Positions 8,469 through 21,400 of a DNA stretch of 61,170 nucleotides are shown here, piece by piece. The position numbers were made by a program, and so were the translations under genes. The DNA is from a virus. Within the stretch, counting starts at the first letter, position 1. Every line of letters begins with the position of its first letter. Below the pieces are notes generated by a model. The model was given only the letters and a program-made list of their open reading frames with translations, did not search any database and had not been told where the DNA came from. The stretch is taken from the IMG/VR virus record IMGVR_UViG_3300025131_008672, positions 1 to 61,170 of that record; one strand, 5' to 3'.

Positions 8469-11405
8469 TTAATATCCTCCCAAGGGGCCTAGGGGGATCG
8501 GAGGCAGCACTGTCGGAGGCGCTGTGCCGGTCGTTGTTGATGTTGTCGAAGCGGGCGGTGACGGAGGCTGTCTTGATGAAGCGGCGGCCGGAGAAGTGAC
8601 CAGGGCTACGCGTTTACTATAAGACATTTTGACGGCATCAATCGAGCTAACTTTCATAAGACCTATTATATATCTGTGTGTGGCCCTCATCACCTCTTTA
8701 TAAGTAGCGCGTTTGGGTGCAAGGCGAGGAGCGCCTAGGCCGAAGAGTGTCCCGAGCGGCTGCATATCAAACATGCTCTGTAGATTAAGCGTTTGTTTTA
8801 CCTTAACAAGCCTACACACCAAAAATTGTTGTTTAAGTTGGACTTTTTGATATTTTTGAGGAGTGAGCATTACCCAATTGGGCTTTATCACTCCGAGATC
8901 ATCATCATATGATTCTAGATATTCTACCCTTACTAATGAATCAAAATTAAGTACATTAGAGAGTTCCCCTATTTGGGTATTAAGGAGCGGATTGGCATTG
9001 AAGGCCGCTGCGGCTAGCGACCCTTGGATAGTTTTAGTATTAGTAGGGATGGTTTTCCGACTAAAAGAGGCTATTTGTTTATTAAACAATTGGAGCGCTA
9101 ACGGCGATTTATATGCCATTTTGGCCTTGGACCGAGGATTTTTTACAATCGAATCAGAAGAACCCGAAAGAGCGGCGCGAGATGATGCATCATCCAGCAA
9201 GAACCCGGCGCCTACCGATATATAAGAGTCCGAATCTGTACTCTCGGATAGTTTTTTATCTCCCGGGAAGAGAATCTCTCGTAAGCTAGCCTGGAGAGGC
9301 TGAATATAGACTCCGGCTGTTGCAAGACTCTCGCGTATGTTATCAATATCGGACTTTTGATCTTGAGGTTGTAGCTGCATTTGTGGCTTAAGTTTCGCAT
9401 TTATGACTCCGCTAAATTTTGTAGTGTCAACCTGTAAGCCTGCGGTCTTAAGTCCTTTTTTAGGAATCCCGGTTTTGACCACGGCCGGGGAAAGGTAACC
9501 GTATATGTTAATCCCCGGGGCATTGGGGTTGGGAACGGCATACTTGTCTACTTCTTGCGAAACTCTGTCGCGCATATCTTCATAGCTCACGGAGGGCAGC
9601 ACAAGCGATGTTGGGGACATAAAATCTCCCATGTAATCAAACCCCACTTCTTTGCGTCCTTTAAGGTTGTATCGCTGCCTAAAAGTGAACTGTTCCAATA
9701 AGACGGAAGTTTTCCGCCTATTGGCTATTCGCGAATAGATACGAGCCGATCCACCACTTCCAGCAGTTCCCACTACCAACAAGTTAGAAATCGCACTGGC
9801 AAAGTTTTCTACTACCTGTGGAACCAGTAGTCGTTGGGATTCCTCCGGGTTTAATTTTGTCCCCAGAGCCAGGAGATTTTTTTGCCAACTCTCCACGGGA
9901 AATACTTCAAAGGGTTCTTTACCAAAAATAAAATTAACTGACATGAGGTACGAGGCTATCAGCGCGCGCAGCTTATCATCTGCATCCGTCCCCTTGGTGC
10001 TGTTTGTGGTATCGACAGCAATAGCACCAGAAGCTGTCCTGGATGATTCATTCTCCCGATACTGTTTAGCCACAAGAGAAAGATTTTTTTGGATATCTTT
10101 TAAGACTATTGGGGTTAAATCATTAACAAGTACCTCGACTCGATATTCAACAGTCCCCGAATCAAAAGCACGAGCCTTTTTATCGTCAAAGACTACACTT
10201 AACACGTTTTGATCATTAAGGCCTGGGAGGTCTAAGAGCCGCACTCGGCCGCGGGCGCGAGACATTTTCCCGAACGGACTGGGCTGCTGAAGGGATGCAA
10301 AATACTCAAAATCATTTTCAACGGGGGGCGCCGAATTTAAAGCGTGGCCAGGTGTAAGGTCGTTTCCTACAGAATCTACCTTGATTACCTTGCGATAAAG
10401 CTTTATGTCCTCTACTACTACAGAACTCAAGAGGGCATCTAAATTCTTGATGAGGCCGCCGAACTTTGCCTTCTGTAGAACATAACGCTTTAGGTCAAAG
10501 GAAAATAGCCCATGAATGCTTCCGTCGATATTTCTGGATAGTGTAACAGGGGAAAAATAGGGTTTTTTATCCGCCGGGAGCGGTGTATTATCAAAGTCTA
10601 GCGTTCGAGCCGTATTTAAAATACGCAAATCTTTAACTTTAAGGTTAGTGATTGGTGTGGCCGCCAGTACTGGATGCTGAGTGTCCGGGGTGTGATATGT
10701 GCCCGCCATGATTGCTTTGTTTTGAATATGGGTATCGCCAGGCCAGATATCTCCTGGCTCACCAAAAATAGTGGCGCCCGTATTAATTGTATAAAGATTG
10801 GTGGAAATGGCCGTCATCTCATTTTCCATCACCACTTCTTTAATAATATTTCCCACAAAACACCTATTTTTATAGGTCCGATATGATGCTACAAGTAAAT
10901 ATAGATTTACCACATCGCGATCACCGAGACCCAAAATTTCATCATCTTGCGTGTGGGCTGCCGTTATGAGGCCCGACAAGACAGAACCTCCTTTGGTGTC
11001 TTTTAGAGTGGTGGTCTGAGTATAAGTATTATTGTAGATAAATGCAGATTGTTCTTTATTTAAAGCTGCCTTCGTCTTAAAGTCTTTGCGAGTTAGGGAA
11101 AAATAATGATTTTGAGTTCGGGAGGTATTAGTTTTTGTACCCAAAATTAAATCTTTAAGGCGCGAATCGTCAGAAACTCCCTGCGCATTATATAAAAGAT
11201 CGCGTATATTGGTGACGTCTTGTGTAAGATAAACAAGATTTCCAAACTCCAAAGCCGTATCGAGAGGAGGAAGCTCATCTATTTCATTGGAGATATTGAG
11301 GGACACTACTAGTTCATTTTCCACGTTTAAGGATATACTAATACCTTCCACATTAACAAAAGGAACATCCGAACTGTATTCATAAACATAGGGGGAAACA
11401 GTCAT
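8469..11405 (-). CDS. Large virion structural protein with Pro/Thr-rich tail
   Basis: 978 residues; the start overlaps the stop of the previous gene by TAATG. It has a beta-rich N-terminus, several mixed charged stretches, and a C-terminal ~35 residues that are low-complexity Pro/Ser/Thr (PPSPPASTTSTTTGTAPP) ending in LGPLGGY. No enzymatic motif is seen. Coupled translation with the 338- and 3590-residue genes suggests all three join the same assembly. A baseplate or tail-fibre-network role is inferred from position only. Confidence 0.65.
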   Translation of the reverse strand: MTVSPYVYEYSSDVPFVNVEGISISLNVENELVVSLNISNEIDELPPLDTALEFGNLVYLTQDVTNIRDLLYNAQGVSDDSRLKDLILGTKTNTSRTQNHYFSLTRKDFKTKAALNKEQSAFIYNNTYTQTTTLKDTKGGSVLSGLITAAHTQDDEILGLGDRDVVNLYLLVASYRTYKNRCFVGNIIKEVVMENEMTAISTNLYTINTGATIFGEPGDIWPGDTHIQNKAIMAGTYHTPDTQHPVLAATPITNLKVKDLRILNTARTLDFDNTPLPADKKPYFSPVTLSRNIDGSIHGLFSFDLKRYVLQKAKFGGLIKNLDALLSSVVVEDIKLYRKVIKVDSVGNDLTPGHALNSAPPVENDFEYFASLQQPSPFGKMSRARGRVRLLDLPGLNDQNVLSVVFDDKKARAFDSGTVEYRVEVLVNDLTPIVLKDIQKNLSLVAKQYRENESSRTASGAIAVDTTNSTKGTDADDKLRALIASYLMSVNFIFGKEPFEVFPVESWQKNLLALGTKLNPEESQRLLVPQVVENFASAISNLLVVGTAGSGGSARIYSRIANRRKTSVLLEQFTFRQRYNLKGRKEVGFDYMGDFMSPTSLVLPSVSYEDMRDRVSQEVDKYAVPNPNAPGINIYGYLSPAVVKTGIPKKGLKTAGLQVDTTKFSGVINAKLKPQMQLQPQDQKSDIDNIRESLATAGVYIQPLQASLREILFPGDKKLSESTDSDSYISVGAGFLLDDASSRAALSGSSDSIVKNPRSKAKMAYKSPLALQLFNKQIASFSRKTIPTNTKTIQGSLAAAAFNANPLLNTQIGELSNVLNFDSLVRVEYLESYDDDLGVIKPNWVMLTPQKYQKVQLKQQFLVCRLVKVKQTLNLQSMFDMQPLGTLFGLGAPRLAPKRATYKEVMRATHRYIIGLMKVSSIDAVKMSYSKRVALVTSPAAASSRQPPSPPASTTSTTTGTAPPTVLPPIPLGPLGGY

Positions 11406-12421
11406 TAACAGGGCTCCTCGTCCTCGGATTCATAAATGTCCCGTGTAATAGGCTCTCGGACAGCGTTGGTCGCGACTTGGTGATGCGAGATATTGTGCTC
11501 TGCAAATATAAAATCTGGAATCTCCTCGTCTACAAATATATCCATATAATAACTCACATTCCCCGGAATATTTAACTCATTTTCAATAGGCCGGACTTGC
11601 CCAAAATTAGGATCCGTAGTCGGTGCATAAGCGAGTTGAACATATTTTCCGTCGGAGCCCGAATGGTACACCTCAATATCAAAATTTTCTTTTTCAAAAT
11701 CTGTGTTATGTTCGAGTATCTCTAGTAATATGTAGTTTTGTTCAATGCCGAGGGCCAAACTTGTTGCGGGAATTCCAAACACCTCTACCTGATCATCGTT
11801 TGATTCTAATTCCAGATCGTATACCCCGAAGTCTTCAGTTTCATTGTCGGGTTGAGCGTCAGGATCGACGGGGATTTCAAATTCACCCTCTCCCCAATCC
11901 ATAAAAAACATTTTATAATTCATATCAATATTAATTTGAGGAATATTTTCTATAAACCCCCCATCATCTAAATATGAAAGCGAAGAAGAGATTTGGGGGG
12001 TAGAAAGTAGTTGCACCGACCAAGCCGCATCATAAGGGGTATCCAATGAAGAGCGCCCCAAAGCATGTGCATTTATCTTTCCCTTATTTTCAAAAACTTC
12101 TACCTTACTAAAAACATCCACCTTATCAGCCGGATCAGAGTTAGAGCCGAGGAGGCCCGTAATCTGCTGAACAAATGAATTTACGCGAGTTTCTGCGCCG
12201 GTTCGGGTGGGAGACACTTTTATGCTTGGAGTTGAGCTTTGAATACGTCCCTCTATCATATTCTGATTTTCGGTGCTGCCAGCGGCTGACGCGTCATACA
12301 AGATGTCATCATCAAAAAAACAATAATAAGATGGCTTAAGACGACCCAAGGACAAAAGATATTTGCCATATTCAGTCAGCTGAAAGTCGAGAACTTCTTC
12401 TTTTTTATTAAAAAACGACAT
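11405..12421 (-). CDS. Virion structural protein, LTxxGR-domain paralogue with acidic C-terminus
   Basis: 338 residues. The N-terminal domain (LDFQLTEYGKYLLSLG followed by YYCFFDDDILYD) matches the arrangement in the 315-residue protein at 4748-5695. Similar openings occur, as I recall, in structural proteins of other marine T4-like phages. The rest is acidic. The C-terminus ends YESEDEEPC, a negatively charged tail with a terminal cysteine. It is translationally coupled (TAATG) to the giant protein upstream, whose own C-terminus is strongly basic. Confidence 0.72.
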   Translation of the reverse strand: MSFFNKKEEVLDFQLTEYGKYLLSLGRLKPSYYCFFDDDILYDASAAGSTENQNMIEGRIQSSTPSIKVSPTRTGAETRVNSFVQQITGLLGSNSDPADKVDVFSKVEVFENKGKINAHALGRSSLDTPYDAAWSVQLLSTPQISSSLSYLDDGGFIENIPQINIDMNYKMFFMDWGEGEFEIPVDPDAQPDNETEDFGVYDLELESNDDQVEVFGIPATSLALGIEQNYILLEILEHNTDFEKENFDIEVYHSGSDGKYVQLAYAPTTDPNFGQVRPIENELNIPGNVSYYMDIFVDEEIPDFIFAEHNISHHQVATNAVREPITRDIYESEDEEPC

Positions 12422-15400
12422 TACCTAGAGCTTCCTTCGGGTGGGTCGAGGGGGGCCGGGCCGCCGCGGCGTCGCCTACGGGATGGGCGTCGTCGTCGTC
12501 GCGGCCGCTCATCATCAGTGGGGCGCGTTGAGCGGCGCAAGCCTTCGGAGCCTTCCTGCACCTCCGGCGGGCCGCGGCGATTTGACGCATTAGGATTGGA
12601 CGGGATTGCTGCGGCGATGGTTGGCGGAGGACGGCCATCTAGATCGCCTTCATCATTCTCGGAAATTTCAAATTGCATATCTGCGGATGTCCATTGTGCT
12701 GTGGCATCAATCTTAGCTAGTTCAACTATTGAGAAATAGTCATAAGGCCAGTTATAGGTATAAGGGCCGCGCAGCTCCGGGACTATAGCACTAGTATCAT
12801 CAGTTACTAACGATCTTCTATATTTATTATACTCTCTTTGGGCTTTCTTTTTAACTTTGAACACGAGCCATTCAATGGTATCGCCTTCGGTGGCCATTAA
12901 GTTGAGAAGCTCCCGGTCTTCAACAACGACTTCTTGTTCGTCGATGAGTTCTTCGACGTCGGGAGGCAGATTTTGCCACATATCTGCTATATCCTGTTGG
13001 GTAATGTCGGCAGAGAATTCAAATACATATGTCAACACAGGATTAACTGTCTTATGTCGCGTGAAATCAAATTTAGGCGGAAATACATATTTGTCCACCG
13101 CAGCCTCTAGATTCCGATACATCAAAGTATTACGCATACGCCTGTTAACCTTAAAGAACTGTCTCTTATTCTTCTTAATTTTATAGGGCACCACCACGAT
13201 TGCCTCTTCAAGCTTGTTCTCTTTCTTAACGTCCCCAACTCGGAAAGAGATGCCCTTTTGAAACCCAACCACGTCGGCAAGAGAATTGATGATTCCTCCG
13301 TCATCTGTAATTTCAGCAAAAACCCCAGCTGTTGATGAAGTAATAACCGATCCATATTGGTGCCACATTCCGCGGGTTACTAACGACCCCGCTGAAGTTT
13401 GGGTACCTTCGAGACAGACGGAGGCTGGTGGCGAATCATAGGATGCGTTAGCAAAATTTAAAATGGGAGTTTCAAATTTGGATTGAATAAGCCAATAATT
13501 CTGTTGTGTATTGGTGCCGCGCGGGACCTCGCTAACCTTTTCGGTTAGATTAAAGCTGCTATCAAGTTGCATGCGAGGATCATTGAGGCGCCCCGCGGTA
13601 CGATCAGCAGGGATTATTGAGTCGAGGCCGGGAAGCGGGATAGCCAGGGAAGCACTTTGATTAATATAGGTGACCTCTCGCTGATATCGAATGCGTAAGT
13701 TGGCCAAAACCTCATCTACCGTTGGCACCCCATCATAAGATGCCGTATAAATAAGTTCCGCTATTGCTTCCCCGCTATAGTATGGAGGCAAGACGTGTGA
13801 GAACGTCGGGTAGACCTGTTTCTTGTAGGAGACGCCAAACTGGGCATATGTCGCTAGAGGAAACCCAAAAGCACTAGCCCTGCTATACATATCCCACTTC
13901 GAAGAATCCCTCGCATTCGCAGCGCTGCGGAAGAGCCGCAATGTGCTCCTATAAACCGATCCGCTCTTCACAGACTTAAACTGATCTTCACGATTAGACC
14001 GGATGCTGGTTATTCCATTGAGGAAAAAGTTTGAACTCTCACATAAGAAATTATCGATAGCATACCGATACCCTCCTTCTGGATCTTTTAGCTTAACTAT
14101 AATTTCCTCTCTTCGGCGCTTGGTCACATAATGCTCGGCGAACTGGATATTAGCGATTGTGGCGAACGTCGACGACCCGGAATCCATGGACTGCCCCGGT
14201 AAGGTGGCCGCAGTATCGAAGACTGCAGTATCAAAAAGCCGCGGTGCTGCGCGGAGGTAGGTATTAAACCCGGCGGAGGAAGCCCCCATTCCTAGTGTAG
14301 CTTGGGTATTTCCTATCTTCCGCAAATTATTATAATTAAAGAAAGTAGAAGGATCCCGGATAGCATCAAAAGGCACTTTAGCAATATGATACCCGTTGCT
14401 ATCGACTGATCCGGTCCCCATATCAAGTAGCCATTTATACCACAGAGTACCCTCGGGGTACCCGTTGGCAAAAGCAGTGTTGGACTGGCCTTCCCTTGGA
14501 AGGGCTCGGAAATTTACTGAGGACGTATTAAGAAGCACACAACTTCCCACCGCAATCCCTGATTTTATCGTGTTGAACAAAATCCCCGGGGACATCATGG
14601 GCTCCAACGCAATTCGGAACGCGTCGGCGCCGGAGTCCACGTCGGTGGCGCCTCGTAAAAATGAGCCTCCATACGACTGGGAAAATAATGTCGCTAGTTC
14701 TAGAGTTCGTTCGGCAGGATAAAAGCCCTTATAGGGAAGAAACTTGATAAGGCCGCTTGCCTTTAGCTTGATACGATCTCTGGTAATTTTTAAATCGCCG
14801 GCGCGCGTATCATTTAGATCTTCATCTATTGCAGCAAAATACTTCATAAAGTCTGTGTTGCTGTAAGTTCGGAAGAAGGTGCGCTGTGCGCTGGAAGCTG
14901 GAGATGCACCGGTGATTTCATACAAATTATTAATTTTGTCGGTAAGAAAGTCTCCATTATGTGTAGTATAATAGGTTTGTAGATGTTCACTTATTCGGAA
15001 CTCCGGAATAATTGAATGATCTTTGCCCACTAAACGAATTTGATCAGCCCATGTGGAATAATTTTGATATGGGTTTTTACCTGATTGTTCTGCGGCCTGC
15101 CACCGTACATCTCCAGCCAACACTTCAAAGCTATATCCACTTATTGACGTCCGTCCCGTAGGCAGACGCCACGCATATGTGGGCGCTGCCACTTGTGTAC
15201 CAATCTGCGCGGGGAGTTTCGAAGAACATCCATTGGTATCATATGAGGCAGAGAATCTAGAGTAGGAGTTCATCAGTTCCCCGGCGCCGTCGGTCGGTCT
15301 TACCGAAGATGTCGTAGTAAAATTAAGGTGAGCGTCAAGAGGCCAGATACTAGAGGTGGTGATAGTCTGCCCCATGGTTCCCACACGGCCTCCAAGCGCT

Positions 15401-18400
15401 GATCGCTTTGCCCGGCTGTCATTCCAGATATTATCAATAGTATATGCAGTGCGGCCGCGTACGGTGTTCCGGTACATGTTGCGTGCCGAAGGATACATAG
15501 TTTCACTATATTCAACAACTGTACTTAAGTCGCTCTCAACCACAAAGTCCCTAACTGTGTCAAAAACCATAGGCTTGTCGAGATCAATTTTGAGACCCAA
15601 CCGATTATTAAGCCCCTCACTATTGAAATATTCTAAATTATTCCCGTAGGGAACCCGAAGGGTGATATTATTATCGAAGCGCGTCATACTGGCGAAGGGA
15701 GCGGGAGGTGGTGTTGTATTGTCCTCCAAATAAAATTGCACAGTACCACAACGACTATTAATGGGGGGCTCATAATAGAGGGCTGCTGTGTTAGGACGCG
15801 TTGGAGAAGTAAACCCTATTACTTTATTATTTATAATGTCAGGAATGGCATGTGGTGGCCGCACCTGACCCAAAATATTTTGCTGACGCAGTCCCCGAGC
15901 CACCGGGGAGTCCCCCGCTCTTATCTGTTTCCATGTGGGATAACCATAAGGACCATTGCGATTCAATAGAAGCGCATTTAAATAATCATTAGTATTTGTC
16001 AGAGTGGGCGCGTCCCAATAATGGTCTGAATTAATATAGTTGCTCGAATATGCTGGGCTCGTATTGTCGTTTAGCGCAATCTGTGAGATTGTGGTATTTG
16101 TTCCGGTGCCACTATCAGGAATGCCTGTGGAGGTCTCGCCCGAACGATTGACAATAGAGGTATCTGTATCTCCCAAATCACTGGAGAACCTGAACCAAGT
16201 CAACAGTTCATCTAACAAAGGGGTCACGCCGGCCATATTTACCCTGCCACCATTATTGTAAAGCATTTTTACTTCATTAGCACTCAATTCGCGACCCCAA
16301 ATAGCTGCGTTAGCCATTTGACCATCGAAGCCGCGGTTCGCATCGTCGTTATTTCCCAGGACACAAGTATCTGTGGCAATAATCACAGGATCGGTGACAA
16401 CAGATGTGGATGTATTCTGGACGCCCTGGAGATAAATGCGCATTGTGCCACCGGACCCCCCAGCATATGTAAAAACTGCATGCGTCCACCTATTGAAAGG
16501 AACAGTGCCGACGCCCGAATTGAGTGTCGTGTTGCCCAAGGCCGTCACGATCTTGAAATTGACCCTCGTCGTACTTAGGTAAGCCATTCGACGATCGGAG
16601 GCATCACCAAATTCACAAAGACGCGAATCGGCGGATCCATAAGAAAGGGGATAAATCCACATTGAAACAGAAAAGGCTTTGGCAGCCGCTCCCGAACCAC
16701 CAATCAAATCATTCCAAGTATTGGCTGGCCCGATGTCCAACCTCGAGTTGGTGCCATTAAACGTCATGACATCCAAGGGTAGAGTGGGGTCAGCAAAGCC
16801 CAAGGTCCGACCGTGAACATTCACATCATCGAGAATCTGCGATCGCAGCCCAACGAAATCACCCTCACCATAGGCCACCGATGCAGTCACTAGTTGGTAA
16901 AGGGCTGACGCGGTCACCGAAGCAGGGGAGTCTAGAGTTAGAATAGACCGACCAGCAGCCATCGACGAAGAAATCCATGCATATTGGCCTTCAGACTGGG
17001 GGATGGCGTGCTGGACAAACAGATTGTCATAAATCGAGGCCGTTATATTGGCATGGGTAGCCTCTGTGGGCCTTCTCTTGCGGTTTCGATTGGTTTTGTG
17101 CCACGATGGAACTGTCACATAAGTTAGCTCCGGCACAGAACCATAGGCGGCGTCTGAGCCAAAGGGGCCGCAGTGCAAACTGGCGCGCTGATCGAGGCCG
17201 CGATTCTTATTAATCTGATCCACCACCGTGATTGTCCGGGCAGCAACCGGATCAACAGAGGCTGAGCCCGACAGTCCGTAATCGATAATTGAGAGATTAT
17301 GGTATGGGGCTGCATTATAAACTGAAAGTTCTTCGTGTGCTGGGTTCATATACCCCAACGACATGACTTCATAACCACTCCCAGCATAACGGTTAACAAT
17401 AATAGTCTGATTAGAATCCGATCCTGTACGCTGGGGTATAAGGTAGTCTAGGTTGCCTCCACAGTTCGCGGTGCCATGGCCATAGGATGCCGTGGTTTGG
17501 CCTCCACGAATATTAAAGTTCGTGGTGGCGTCGTTCGCAAAAGCTCTAGCGCTGGATGACAACCTCAAGACACTAATAACAGCCTTCGGAGAGTCCGGGG
17601 CAGTCGCCTCGGCCCACCGGAGGGTGCCTCCGAAATTACCATCATTCTTCCAAGGTATGTGGTCCTGGCCCACGTTTGGAGGACGGTACCACGCTGCCAA
17701 TTGGTATCCCCCGGAGACGGCAGCAATGGCAGCATCGGTAACTAGAGTGCCCGTTAAACTAGCCGCTCCTTGGTGTGTCCAGTCGAGAGGAAGATTACGG
17801 AAGCTACAGTTAGTCCGAGTACCGGTGGACCCAGTCCTCGTCGTTGTAGCATATAAGGCGTCCCTAAAAGTGTCGCTAGAAATTAACTTTTGGGGCCCAT
17901 AGGAGGCACTCATGTGTTTGGTTGACCAAAATGATATTTCTGCGATTGAGGCGGAGTGGAATGATTCGGCATATATCCACGCGCCGTCCCACGGCATAAA
18001 GATGGCGCCGACCTGATCATCACTAGAGCCGCTCATGGCTGCCATGACCGTGGACACGTAGGATCCTTGTCGGTAATAGGATGCGGAGCGCACCGTCCCA
18101 TTAACATAAATGTTATGATTGCTGGCAAAGAAATCAGTTGTCTTCACTTGACTTCCTAGATCGCATACACCAAATAAAATATGATACCAGCCCGGACCGG
18201 TAAAAATATCATTTGCTGATTCCCAATATGTATTTTCTGGGTTGGTACCAGCACCACGCATTATCTCGATACACAAGGTTGGGCGCGTCGATCCGGATTT
18301 TAAGAAGAGGCGTCTAGGAGTAAAGTTCATCCCTCCGTCATAACCACCCCAGGAGACTATAACGCGCTCTTCTCCGTCACCAGAATAGCCGGCTGCATCC

Positions 18401-21400
18401 CACGCGGGCCCGGCAAGCTGACACGTGTTTTTAGAGGCAGAAAGCCAAACTCCCATCGTAAAGGCCTTAGCTTGGAGCATGGCGGGGGTCGCAGATATCG
18501 CCGATTCATCAAAGATATACGTATTATTGTTGGCTAAGCCATCATTTTTCATATAAAGAGTGCTTTTAAGATTATAGGTGCTTGTTTCAGTATCGGCAGC
18601 CGGAAGATAAAGAGGGAAACGTCCACGAGTAGCCAGTGTTTCGGGATAAAGAGCAAAGTTAAATGACTGATCATTAAAGAATGGATCATTCTTCATGCGC
18701 GAATTCGAATTGACAACTTGATAGTTCTTCTCATAGTTACCAATAACTGTGGATCCAGTCCGCATTCGAATGTTACGAATATTTACCGGCCGCTTAGTTG
18801 TTTCATCTCGGAACCTAAATGCCGTGGGAAGGGAAGTGTCCTCACTCCCATGAGGAGCATTGGGGGGAAGGATTGCTAGAGACTTGGGTGCGACGCCCAC
18901 AACATTCTGGGTTCCTCCATTATCAAAATTAATACGGAACCCTTCCCCGCGAGTTTTATTACTGTCGGTTCCCTTATTAAGCGCTGTGTGGCGATAATAG
19001 CGCCCCCCTACATATTTTTCAGGAAACGGACCCTGCATAGGGATGTCAGTATCGATCACAAAATCATTATGTAGATTAGTGAGAAGGACGCCAGAGGCGT
19101 AATTGGCCACAACTTCAGCATTGTAGCCGCCAACAACAGAAGAACTATACAAACTAAATGGCGCATGGCGTGGTCCGGAGATCGACCCAGCAGTCGCGCT
19201 TCCCGATAAATCAAAACCCAAACGTTGCTTAAAGGGAGGATAAAAAACATCTGGACTCTCGATTAGTTGTTCTACAGTGCTTCCCGAGGAAACCAATATA
19301 TTTTTTAAGGCAGCTGACCCGGCGATCGAACCTCCCCAAGCCGCGGCCGCGCGGAAAACATAATTAACTACTGAATTGTGGTGACGAGCCACACCACCGG
19401 GGGCGGTTGCGCCCTCTATAGAGAACTTAGCAGGACTCAAGGTGCGGCGGTCGAAGGTTTTTTTGACCGACGCAAAGGCCGTCGCGCGGTTTGAAGCGGG
19501 TGTGCGCTCTTCCATATAGCGGTGCCAGTATATATTTTTTTGTTCAGGCGGATCGCCCCATACAGTAGCGGGGACAGGAGCGTGGAAAAGGGCCCACGGG
19601 CGTATTTGTGATGTATTAGATGATCCAATTTGACGCTTGGTAAAAGCTGTATTTGTGAAAAAGGCACTTCCTTGTGGATACTCGTCTGGAGAACCTTGCG
19701 CAGAACTGTCTCCACCCATAAAACCCTGAAGGGTTCCCGTGATATCGGTAGCTCCGTTTTTCTCTAAGAATGGAAACTTTCTCTGATACTTAGGCCGCTC
19801 TAGAATATGATTTTCTATAACGGTGCGCACGTTTTCTGCCACATCTGCCGAAGCAGGGACAAGTTGACGCAACATCACAGAAAGAGAGGCATCTAGCCAT
19901 TTATAAAACTCATAAAACTTATCAAAATCCAGTTCTTTATTCTGAACTTTTTCAAAAAACTTCTGACGCATAAAGTTGAGGTCTTTATATTCTGGGCGCC
20001 ACTGGTTAACGGGGTCACCAATGAGATTATGAAAGTCTCGTAACCCACCGAAATAATTAACCATTTCTTCCGAAATTACCTGATACATGCTTTTTTCAAA
20101 AGCAAAGAAATAGTTGGTAGGACGGCTGTTGGGTCCGAAGACATTCTGATCTAGGGCTCCCAGGACCGTTACCATATCGTGGGAATATAGATTTTCAGGT
20201 AAATTTAGTTTGGAAGAAACTATAAAATCTTTATCGATAGGAGTTGTAGAGGAAACTGCAAAGTTGCTCCCACTGGCGGTATACTGTCGATTTAAAATAG
20301 TACTAAGTGCATCGAAACTTGAATTAATTCGATTACGATAGGCTGACCCCGAACTTAAATCTGCAACCTGAAATTGGCCCTGCGCATTCGAGCCCGTATT
20401 TGTAAGGAACTCCCAATTAAATACGAGGGTATCAAATTTAGTCACATCTCCATAGGATGAACTGGGCTTAAAGGGATACGCATAATAATGAGGATGGAGG
20501 GCGCCGTAACTCTCTGTGTCAAGAGCGTGAGCACCTAGAGCCGAATCCTGTAAATAATCGAGCCAGAATCGGCAGGCATTTACTTTAACATCGGATGTTT
20601 GAAGAACGCTGCCCGTAAAATTCACACGATGGGCGCCTACGTACACACGACGCGAACTTGTCATAAAGGTAACTGGTACACTATCCACCGTCTTTGCTGC
20701 AGTAAACGTGTTGACTATTTCCCCGGCGTCGGCCTCAACACCATGAAGCTCTATTGTATAGCTCCCCGTAGTGCGCAGAGGATCCAAATCCGCGCCCTCG
20801 ACAAACGCGGAAAGAGGATATTTTTCTGGTTTAATCCTTACGGCGAGATTCCAGCGACTATTGTCATAAACCTCTTCAAATAAGGGAGAAGTTAAATAAG
20901 GAACTTTACCGTTGGTGGAGCTGGTTAGAACAAAACGAACACTAGTGGAGTTTATCTCGTCACGAACTGCATAAACTTGAAAATTAACACGATCGGTGGA
21001 GGGCCACGTAGGATTCGTTCCGGGGTTGCGTTTTCCTACCCCGTGTATCCCGAAAAGAGAAGAACTAATAGTATCAGTGTTAACATAAGCTACACTTGCC
21101 TGATCGCTCTTCAGAGGAAAAAGTATTTCGCTTTCTAGCGTTATCGCGTGGCCGTCGAGGAGTGCCGCACTTGATGTAATAAACCCAACCGAAGCTGTAT
21201 TGGTCGTATCAACAGCGTTACACACCACGCCGGCCTTGTTGGCACCTGTATTAAAGTCTACAAAGCGATCTGCCACCACGATATTGCGGCGATCGTTGCG
21301 GAGTTCGAACTCCACATTATTGGCATACATATTGAATTTAATAAGCTCATCATCAACGCCGAAACATCTAATAAGATTGCGAAAACTTTTCTCCGTTCCC

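Noticed and set aside
12408-12739. Open frames of 70-80 residues on both strands over the C-terminus of the giant gene
   Set aside because: They exist because the arginine-rich end is GC-rich and low in stop codons. They have no ribosome site and are shadows of the real gene.
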